Shown one piece after another: positions 1 to 5,149 of a stretch of 7,020 bases of DNA; within the stretch, counting starts at the first letter, position 1, and every line of letters starts with the position of its first letter. The stretch comes from an uncultured bacterium. Its GTDB lineage: Bacteria > Bacillota_I > Bacilli_A > RF39 > UBA660. Both the position numbers and the translations under genes were made by a program. Under the pieces are notes generated by a model that saw only the letters and a list, made by a program, of their open reading frames with translations, made no database searches and was not told the origin of the DNA. The stretch spans positions 1 to 7,020 of the forward strand of contig CAJMOW010000070.1 in the NCBI GenBank assembly GCA_905215145.1, given 5' to 3'.

Positions 1-2490
1 TTATTTTATTACAATCAAATATTAGTTATAAGTGATGGTGCACAAGCTAAATCAGGAACTATAACTTGTAATTATTCTAGATTTAATGAATGGAAGAAAA
101 CTGGAATTAATGATAAAGTAAATAAATTAAATACTCATGAATCTTTAATAAAAGGAATGTTTAAAAAAGAAACATTATTAGATTTAATTAATAATTATAT
201 TTTATATAGTGATGATAATAAAATATTACCTGCTTATCATCAATATTATGGAGTAGAAAAAGCAATAGAAAGAACATTAAAGTCAACAGATGGTAAAGCT
301 GGTATTATCTGGCATACTCAAGGATCTGGTAAAAGTTTCTCAATGGTATTTTATGTTGGTAATATGATAAAAGAGTTAAATAATCCAACAGTAATAGTTG
401 TAACAGATAGAAATGACTTAGATAATCAATTATTTGAAACATTTGCTAAATGCAGTGATTTCTTAAGGCAAACACCTATACAAATAGAATCTAGAAGTGA
501 TTTAAAAGCACAATTAGATGGTAAAGTTGCAGGTGGAATCATATTCACAACACTTCAAAAATTTGAAGAAGAAACAGGATTATTAAGTGAAAGAAAAGAT
601 ATACTTGTAATTGCTGATGAAGCACACAGAAGTCATTACGGAATAGATGCTGTAATGAAATTTGATATGGCCAAATTTGAAGCAGTAAAAAAATATGGTA
701 CTGCAAAATATTTACATGATGCTTTGCCAAATGCAACATATATTGGATTTACTGGAACACCAGTAGAAACTAAAGATCATTCAACAACAAATGTGTTTGG
801 AGAAATTATTGATGTGTATGATATGACTCAAGCAATTGAAGATGGATCTACAGTTCCAATTTTATATGAAGCTAGAATGGCTAAAGTAGGGTTAAATGAA
901 AAAATATTACAAGCAATAGATGCATATTACAAATCATTAGAAGATGAAGAAAAAGCTGACGAAGAGGAAATAAAGAAATCTCAAATTGAAATGGCAAGTA
1001 TGAGAAAAATACTTGAAGATCCAGATAGACTTGAAATGATTGTAAAAGACATTATTGAACACTATGAAGATAGAAAAGACTTAGTAGCAAATAAAGCTAT
1101 GATAGTAGCATATTCAAGACATAGTGCTTTTACAATGTATAAGAAGATCTTAAAATTAAGACCTGATTATAAAGATAAAGTTCATATGATTATTACACCA
1201 AGCAATAATGATCCTGAAGAGATGCAATTGGCTATTGGATCTAAAAAGGATAAAAAAGAATTAGAAACAGAATTTAAGGATGCTAATTCAAAATTTAAAA
1301 TAGCAATCGTTGTTGATATGTGGTTAACAGGATTTGATGTTCCATCTCTTGGAACAATGTATATTGATAAGCCAATGAAAGCTCATAATTTAATGCAGGC
1401 TATAGCTCGTGTAAATAGAGTTTATAAAGACAAAACAGGTGGATTGATAGTAGATTACATTGGACTAAAAAGATGGCTATTAGAAGCTTTAAAAACATAT
1501 ACAGAACGAGATCAAGGAAAGATTGTAGATAATAAAGATATTGTAAATATGTTATCTGATAAAATTGAATTAATAAGAAACTTATTCCACGGATTTGATT
1601 ATAGTAACTTTGGTAAATTAGATAATAAGGGTAAATATGATTTAATCAATGAAGGAGCAAACTATATTTTAAGAGAAGAAGATATCAGAAAAAGATTTTT
1701 AAGATATAGCTATGATGTTAAAGGGTTATATTCTGTTTGTACCGGAGAATTAGATTATAAGTATAAAGAAGAAGTATTATATATCATTTCTGTTAGATCA
1801 TTCTTAAGTAAACTAAATGGTGGTAAATTAGATGTTAAAGAAATAAATGCTAATGTTGCAAGAATGCTAGAAGAAGCAATTGAAGATGATGAACTAATTC
1901 AAATTGGAACAGTCCAAAAGAGTAATGCCTTTAGTTTATTGAATGATGAAATGATAACAAAATTATCAAAAATGAAATCTAAGAATGTTGCAGCAGAAGT
2001 TATGAAACATGCACTTAAAGAATATATAGAAAAAATAGGTGCTACTAACTTTATAATGATGCAAAAATTCTCAGAAAGATTTAAACAAATAGCTGAGAAT
2101 TATAATGAAAGAACTTCAATAGCAGATATTGAACAAATGCTGGAAGAAATGATTAAATTAAAGAAAGAAATAGAAAAAGAAGTTGAATCTGGTAATGAAT
2201 ATAATTTATCTGTAGAAGAGAAAGCATTCTTTGATGCATTAGGTAATGATCCTGATATTAAAGAATTAATGCAAGATGAAGTTTTAGTTCAAATAGCAAA
2301 AGAATTAGTAGAAGTTGTAAATAGTAATATGACAATAGACTGGGATATAAAGAAATCAGCTAGAGCACATATGAGAATTGAAATTAAGAAACTATTAATT
2401 AAATATAACTATCCTCCAATTAAGAGGGATAATGCAGTAGAAACAGTTATAAAACAAGCGGAATTAAAATGCAAAAATATGATAGATTAG
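1..2490 (+). CDS. hsdR: Type I restriction enzyme subunit R (HsdR), 5'-truncated
   Basis: This is the ATP-dependent translocase/endonuclease subunit of a type I restriction-modification complex, which works with HsdM and HsdS on unmodified DNA. The frame is open from base 1 and gives 829 residues. The first ATG in this frame, at 157, lies inside the protein and is not the start. Residues 6-34 (NQILVISDG onward) match the segment that usually follows the N-terminal nuclease domain, so that domain lies upstream. Visible superfamily 2 helicase motifs are Walker A QGSGKS (about 107-112), DEAH (206-209), GFTGTP (249-254), DMWLTGFDVP (439-448) and QAIARVNR (466-473). The helical C-terminal part ends in a YPP...A.E.VIKQAE pattern typical of the DUF3387-type HsdR C-terminus, so the 3' end looks complete. 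No frameshift is seen. hsdM and hsdS are not in the window and are probably upstream. Family identification is very secure; that the complex is active is inferred. Confidence 0.97.
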   Translation, partial: LFYYNQILVISDGAQAKSGTITCNYSRFNEWKKTGINDKVNKLNTHESLIKGMFKKETLLDLINNYILYSDDNKILPAYHQYYGVEKAIERTLKSTDGKAGIIWHTQGSGKSFSMVFYVGNMIKELNNPTVIVVTDRNDLDNQLFETFAKCSDFLRQTPIQIESRSDLKAQLDGKVAGGIIFTTLQKFEEETGLLSERKDILVIADEAHRSHYGIDAVMKFDMAKFEAVKKYGTAKYLHDALPNATYIGFTGTPVETKDHSTTNVFGEIIDVYDMTQAIEDGSTVPILYEARMAKVGLNEKILQAIDAYYKSLEDEEKADEEEIKKSQIEMASMRKILEDPDRLEMIVKDIIEHYEDRKDLVANKAMIVAYSRHSAFTMYKKILKLRPDYKDKVHMIITPSNNDPEEMQLAIGSKKDKKELETEFKDANSKFKIAIVVDMWLTGFDVPSLGTMYIDKPMKAHNLMQAIARVNRVYKDKTGGLIVDYIGLKRWLLEALKTYTERDQGKIVDNKDIVNMLSDKIELIRNLFHGFDYSNFGKLDNKGKYDLINEGANYILREEDIRKRFLRYSYDVKGLYSVCTGELDYKYKEEVLYIISVRSFLSKLNGGKLDVKEINANVARMLEEAIEDDELIQIGTVQKSNAFSLLNDEMITKLSKMKSKNVAAEVMKHALKEYIEKIGATNFIMMQKFSERFKQIAENYNERTSIADIEQMLEEMIKLKKEIEKEVESGNEYNLSVEEKAFFDALGNDPDIKELMQDEVLVQIAKELVEVVNSNMTIDWDIKKSARAHMRIEIKKLLIKYNYPPIKRDNAVETVIKQAELKCKNMID

Positions 2491-2524
2491 AAAAAAGTAA
2501 GAGATTAATTCTCTGCTTTTTTGT
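2491..2524 (+). terminator. Intrinsic terminator of hsdR
   Basis: The hairpin starts directly after the hsdR stop codon. AAAAAAG (2491-2497) pairs with CTTTTTT (2516-2522) and AGAGA (2500-2504) pairs with TCTCT (2510-2514). A TA/G internal loop separates the two stems and TTAAT forms the apical loop. The A-run and T-run flank the stem, so it could stop transcription from either side. The T-run abuts the promoter of the next gene. Confidence 0.8.
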
Positions 2525-2538
2525 TTTCAAATTATTTG

Positions 2539-2547
2539 TGATATAAT
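2539..2547 (+). promoter_or_regulatory. Extended -10 promoter for the membrane protein gene
   Basis: TGATATAAT is an extended -10 element (TG at 2539-2540, perfect TATAAT at 2542-2547), placed 25 bases before the ATG at 2573. No good -35 box is present: only T-rich sequence (TTGTTT at 2521-2526) lies upstream, with a short 15-base spacer, so activity would rest on the extended -10. Because hsdR is terminated just upstream, this promoter probably makes the next gene an independent transcription unit. Confidence 0.65.
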
Positions 2548-2560
2548 ATTAGTTAAATTT

Positions 2561-2566
2561 AGGGGG
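2561..2566 (+). promoter_or_regulatory. Ribosome binding site AGGGGG
   Basis: AGGGGG sits six bases before the ATG at 2573 and fixes that start. The run of five G is unusual in this A/T-rich window. It is the exact reverse complement of CCCCCT at 3406-3411, inside the candidate small RNA downstream. Confidence 0.8.
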
Positions 2567-2572
2567 AATAAT

Positions 2573-3268
2573 ATGTACAAAGATATAGAAGAAATATATA
2601 AGAAAAAAAGTCCATATAACATTATTAAAAAAAGAACGTTTTGGATATATGTTGTATTTATATTGATTTCATTAATATTCAATTTTTTAAATAAAGTAGT
2701 ACCAATGATCTTAGTGTTTATAGCTATGTTATTAATTATGAAAGTTGTAAGTGAAAAGGTATTAAATACAAAATTACATTTAAGTATAGGTAAAAAACAA
2801 GATAATGGAGTAACATTACCATTTATTATTAGAAATGCTGAAAAAGAACTATTTAAAGATTACTTTATAAAAAATAATATGTATAATGAAAAAACACTTT
2901 TATGCATAATTGATCACTATAGGAATATGATTAAAACTAAAATAGTTGGAGGTAATTTGTTAGCTATATTATCAATAGCTATTCCAGCAATACTTTCATT
3001 TTATACTAAAGATGGCTTTGACTTTAATGGTTTGGCAATTGCACTACCATATCTAGTAAGTTTTAGTATCGTAATAATAATGTTATACTTTTCATATAGT
3101 CAATTTATAGAAGCAAAGAAATTTTTAAAAGGTGAAGATGGTATGATTGAAAGATTAGAAGAAATATTTAGTGAATTATATATTGAATGTATTAATACAA
3201 ATATTGTAGAAAAAAAGAAAAAATCTAAAAAACAAGTTAAGAAAAAAACAAAGGCATCAAAAAAGTAA
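2573..3268 (+). CDS. Hypothetical four-segment membrane protein with lysine-rich tail
   Basis: I do not recognise this 231-residue protein. Hydrophobic stretches at about 23-39, 42-59, 124-144 and 153-175 predict four membrane segments in two hairpins. Between the pairs lies a charged region of about 60 residues (61-123). After the last segment a helical, acidic-then-basic part ends in a run of Lys (about 213-231), which by the positive-inside rule is probably cytoplasmic. No signal peptide, catalytic motif or lipid-attachment cysteine is evident. The start is supported by a strong RBS. The gene has its own promoter and terminator, so it is not simply the last gene of the hsd operon. Its place between an R-M subunit and a second methyltransferase operon makes an accessory or abortive-infection role possible, but that rests on context alone. 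That it is a real gene is fairly sure; its function is unknown. Confidence 0.85.
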   Translation: MYKDIEEIYKKKSPYNIIKKRTFWIYVVFILISLIFNFLNKVVPMILVFIAMLLIMKVVSEKVLNTKLHLSIGKKQDNGVTLPFIIRNAEKELFKDYFIKNNMYNEKTLLCIIDHYRNMIKTKIVGGNLLAILSIAIPAILSFYTKDGFDFNGLAIALPYLVSFSIVIIMLYFSYSQFIEAKKFLKGEDGMIERLEEIFSELYIECINTNIVEKKKKSKKQVKKKTKASKK

Positions 3269-3282
3269 TTGATGTCTTTTTT
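3250..3282 (+). terminator. Intrinsic terminator of the membrane protein gene
   Basis: AAAGGCATCAA (3250-3260) pairs with TTGATGTCTTT (3269-3279), an 11-bp stem with one G-T pair, followed by a run of T to 3282. The stop codon (3266-3268) lies in the eight-base loop, so the hairpin overlaps the last codons of the gene. The T-run also overlaps the first copy of the 11-bp tandem repeat. Confidence 0.85.
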
Positions 3283-3301
3283 AGGTACAATTTAGGTACA
3301 A
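3280..3301 (+). repeat. Perfect tandem direct repeat, 2 x 11 bp (TTTAGGTACAA)
   Basis: TTTAGGTACAA occurs at 3280-3290 and again, identical and directly abutting, at 3291-3301. The period is about one helical turn, so both copies face the same side of the DNA, as expected for a tandem protein-binding site. Short tandem direct repeats of this kind are known beside tyrosine-recombinase genes as arm-type or excisionase sites, but no recombinase gene is in the window. That function is a guess. Confidence 0.8.
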
Positions 3302-3316
3302 AAATACTAAAAAACC

Positions 3317-3336
3317 ACGGTAAATGACGGTTTATG
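3317..3336 (+). repeat. Imperfect tandem direct repeat, 2 x 10 bp (ACGGTWWATG)
   Basis: ACGGTAAATG (3317-3326) is followed directly by ACGGTTTATG (3327-3336). They match at 8 of 10 positions, and the two differences are AA against TT at the centre. It lies 15 bases after the 11-bp pair and also has roughly helical-turn spacing. The two pairs together look like a compact multi-protein binding site. Its function is not known. Confidence 0.65.
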
Positions 3337-3378
3337 TCAATATAAAAAGGCCCATATTTAAAGGGTTTAACACAATTT

Positions 3379-3440
3379 GGTCTCTTCTAACTGAAGAGAG
3401 CAGGCCCCCCTGAAGAGAGCGAAAGCTCTCGTTTTTGTTT
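3379..3440 (+). ncRNA. Candidate structured small RNA or attenuator
   Basis: A G+C-rich block (34 of 70 bases in 3361-3430 by hand count) stands out from very A/T-rich surroundings and contains no plausible reading frame. Hairpin 1 is TCTCTTC (3381-3387) with GAAGAGA (3393-3399) and a five-base loop. A C-rich linker (3401-3411, six C in a row) follows. Hairpin 2 is GAGAGC (3415-3420), GAAA, GCTCTC (3425-3430), then GTTTTTGTTT. The 11-mer CTGAAGAGAGC is present twice (3391-3401 and 3410-3420), so each arm has two possible partners and the element could switch folds. The previous gene has its own terminator, so this hairpin needs another transcript to act on, which supports a separate RNA. No convincing promoter was found; TATAAA at 3341-3346 lacks a -35. 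It could also be an attenuator or a remnant of a mobile element. Confidence 0.5.
3415..3440 (+). terminator. GAAA-tetraloop intrinsic terminator
   Basis: GAGAGC (3415-3420) and GCTCTC (3425-3430) form a perfect 6-bp stem closed by a stable GNRA loop (GAAA). GTTTTTGTTT follows directly. The T-run shows that it works on + strand transcripts. It does not follow a protein gene. Confidence 0.75.
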
Positions 3441-3465
3441 ATTTTAGGGACTTTTTGGGTAGTGA

Positions 3466-3506
3466 AAAATGCTCTATGTGTCAGTTATGTGGCATTTTAT
3501 TTTTTT
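3466..3506 (+). terminator. Possible second hairpin with T-run
   Basis: AAAATGC (3466-3472) can pair with GCATTTT (3492-3498), with one further T-G pair inside. The loop is about 17 bases and a run of T (3500-3506) follows. The stem is A/T-rich and the loop large, so it is a weak terminator candidate, perhaps backing up the hairpin at 3415-3430. Confidence 0.35.
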
Positions 3507-3930
3507 AGAGATGATTTAATTAATTTTTTTAATGATATATATAATATTTGTTATATTTGTGTAGATAATATTAAAGATTTTAAATTAAATATATTAGTCT
3601 TAAATATAATAGTTAGCAGAAAGCTGGTACAGGTTGTTGTATGGGCCAAACTCCTTTTTTTCTTCGTAGTAACAATTTTTGTAAAATTTAATATTATTAT
3701 CTTTCAATTCTAACATTTTTGTCATATAATTTAATTTAGATATATAAGTACCTTATGTTTGTTTTGTCACTTACATTGTATCAAGGTTAAACTTATATGT
3801 CTTTTATTATGAAAAACAATGTATATAATATTTTACATATTACACACTAAAAATTATACAGCTATTATTATTAGATATATTAACAATACACTACCAATGT
3901 GATATAAAGATAAGAAATAATATAAAAGTA
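3507..3930. other. A/T-rich intergenic stretch without a convincing gene
   Basis: Nothing here reads as a protein gene on either strand. The + strand frame open through 3713 begins with TTG inside the T-run of the terminator at 3415-3440 and has no RBS. It is a low-complexity hydrophobic reading of T-rich DNA. A short minus-strand frame (3600-3725, 41 codons) is discussed with the G+C-richer patch. TACATTGT (3772-3779) and ACAATGTA (3816-3823) form an 8-bp inverted repeat 36 bases apart, and a TATAAT occurs at 3824-3829 without a matching -35. These could be regulatory, but the base composition makes chance likely. Confidence 0.5.
3611..3655. other. Isolated G+C-richer patch, possible gene or element remnant
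   Basis: Bases 3611-3650 hold 18 G+C of 40 by hand count, against 7 of 60 in 3541-3600. On the minus strand it is read by a 41-codon frame (ATG at 3725, stop at 3600-3602), whose part over the patch (EFGPYNNLYQLSANYY) uses C-ending codons unlike the neighbouring genes. No RBS precedes that ATG. The patch may be a scar of a decayed gene or insertion sequence, or a structural element. I do not recognise it. Confidence 0.3.
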
Positions 3931-3939
3931 TGATATAAT
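3931..3939 (+). promoter_or_regulatory. Extended -10 promoter of the methyltransferase operon
   Basis: TG at 3931-3932 plus TATAAT at 3934-3939 form a perfect extended -10, 37 bases before the ATG at 3977. No good -35 box is visible. The 12-mer TGATATAATATT here is identical to the one in the promoter of the membrane protein gene (2539-2550). It is probably the promoter for both genes that follow. Confidence 0.65.
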
Positions 3940-3964
3940 ATTTAATAGATTAGAATTTATGGTT

Positions 3965-3970
3965 GAGAGG
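3965..3970 (+). promoter_or_regulatory. Ribosome binding site deciding the 3977 start
   Basis: GAGAGG ends six bases before the ATG at 3977. An in-frame ATG at 3959 has no such site and lies only about 20 bases after the -10 box, so 3977 is preferred. Confidence 0.75.
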
Positions 3971-3976
3971 TTTATT

Positions 3977-5134
3977 ATGTTTGAAGAAAAAAGAAAATTA
4001 AAATTAAAATGTTTTGAATATTTAGGTTCGTATGGTGAAAATATTAGAACAAAATTTAGTAATATATGCAATAAAACTGGAATGTATAATGTACCTGAAG
4101 AATTATTTCAAAAAAGGACTCCAAGAAAAAACAGAGTATTGATTTCTTGGAAAACAGTAAAGAAAAACAACTTGAATATTGAAAAATTAGAATCATTTGA
4201 AAATGGCGTTGTTGTTGAGTTTATGAATAATGATTATCTTGATGATGATAACCAAAATGATCCTGTTTTCATAGAATTAAAAAATAGGTTAGGTTCAAAT
4301 AAAAATGTTTCATCAATTATCACTTTTAGAACGGAAAATGGAAGTTCCTCTTCATCTATACCAAGAATAGCTTTTTCTAATTTTATAAATAATACAGAGG
4401 TTATATATAATGATAATAAAATTATCATTAATAAAAATAATTATATGAATTATGCACTTGAAAAAACATTAGATGGTAGTGGCTCTGGAATTGGTAATGA
4501 TAAATGGAAAGGATTTTTATTTGTATCTATAAAGGATGGGCAACAAGCTACTATAGAGACACATAAAAACAAGTCAATAACATTATTTAATCCTGCATGC
4601 GAGTATGCTAATAAAGAAGTAAGTATAGATATTGATTTGACATTATCTTATTTTGCTATGTGTAGTATAGATTATACTAATTTACCAAAAGATAAAAAGA
4701 ATTTACATATTAATTTATTAACAAAATTAGAAGAAATTTTAAAAAATATTGAGTACGAATTGAATAATAAAAAAATTTCTTTATTTCAGTATTGTAATAT
4801 GCATCCTTCATTGGCAATAAGCAAAAATAAACTCATTGATCCAATACAAATGAAGGAGATATCAATATCAAATTTTGATGTTGCTTCTATAGCAAATCCT
4901 GAGAGTATTGATATAACACATAATGAAGCAGTTAATAAAGAATTATACTATTGGGATAGTGAAAGAAAATGTATTTTGTCACCAGCCAGACCAACAAATT
5001 TGTTTTGGTCATATCATCTTTCAAATATGATGCAACAGAATTTTAGTTTAAGTGATTATATAAAACACGAAGAAGAAATTTATAAAAAACGACAAGAATT
5101 TAGAAAAAATTTTGATTTTACAGAAGATATTTAA
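3977..5134 (+). CDS. Uncharacterised 385-aa protein encoded upstream of a DNA methyltransferase
   Basis: I do not recognise this protein. It is soluble, with no signal peptide or membrane segment. Basic residues dominate the first 60 or so. An acidic loop (DYLDDDNQND, 86-95) leads into FIELK (98-102), which resembles the ExK end of PD-(D/E)xK nucleases, though no well-placed upstream Asp makes this firm. Flexible Ser/Gly segments lie at about 121-128 and 167-174 (GSGSGIGND). A beta-rich middle follows, then a helix at about 243-264. The C-terminal part carries ARPTNLFWSYHLSNMMQQ (337-354), which looks like a conserved core, and a charged helix ending in TEDI. The methyltransferase starts 15 bases after its stop, so the two are probably co-transcribed and may act together as modification plus restriction, specificity or effector partner. 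That partnership is inferred only from the operon. An alternative start at 3959 would add six residues. Confidence 0.9.
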   Translation: MFEEKRKLKLKCFEYLGSYGENIRTKFSNICNKTGMYNVPEELFQKRTPRKNRVLISWKTVKKNNLNIEKLESFENGVVVEFMNNDYLDDDNQNDPVFIELKNRLGSNKNVSSIITFRTENGSSSSSIPRIAFSNFINNTEVIYNDNKIIINKNNYMNYALEKTLDGSGSGIGNDKWKGFLFVSIKDGQQATIETHKNKSITLFNPACEYANKEVSIDIDLTLSYFAMCSIDYTNLPKDKKNLHINLLTKLEEILKNIEYELNNKKISLFQYCNMHPSLAISKNKLIDPIQMKEISISNFDVASIANPESIDITHNEAVNKELYYWDSERKCILSPARPTNLFWSYHLSNMMQQNFSLSDYIKHEEEIYKKRQEFRKNFDFTEDI

Positions 5135-5138
5135 AAAC

Positions 5139-5144
5139 AAGGAG
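5139..5144 (+). promoter_or_regulatory. Ribosome binding site of the methyltransferase gene
   Basis: AAGGAG ends five bases before the ATG at 5150. It fits into the 15-base gap after the previous stop codon, which suggests coupled translation from one transcript. Confidence 0.85.
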
Positions 5145-5149
5145 TAATT

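Noticed and set aside
545..739. Minus-strand frame inside hsdR
   Set aside because: It overlaps the conserved helicase core of a clear gene and has no protein-like signal of its own.
3379..3430. CRISPR-like array or tracrRNA because of the repeated 11-mer
   Set aside because: There are only two copies, with an 8-base gap and self-complementary arms, and no cas gene is visible; an alternative-folding RNA explains it better.
3435..3713. Open + strand frame of 92 codons
   Set aside because: It begins with TTG inside the T-run of a terminator, has no RBS, and translates to a low-complexity hydrophobic product expected of T-rich DNA.
3600..3725. Minus-strand frame of 41 codons, starting MTKMLELKD
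   Set aside because: No RBS or promoter precedes it and it is very short. Only the G+C-richer patch inside it is of note, so it is not called as a gene.
3772..3823. 8-bp inverted repeat as an operator or terminator
   Set aside because: The arms are 36 bases apart, A/T-rich, without a T-run or a nearby promoter of good quality; chance is likely in this composition.
3959..3976. Upstream ATG at 3959 as start of the 385-aa protein
   Set aside because: There is no RBS in front of it, while GAGAGG is ideally placed for the ATG at 3977.
3880..4428. Minus-strand frames at 3880-4071 and 4234-4428
   Set aside because: They lie opposite the promoter and the coding region of the 385-aa gene, lack RBS and read as low-complexity shadows.
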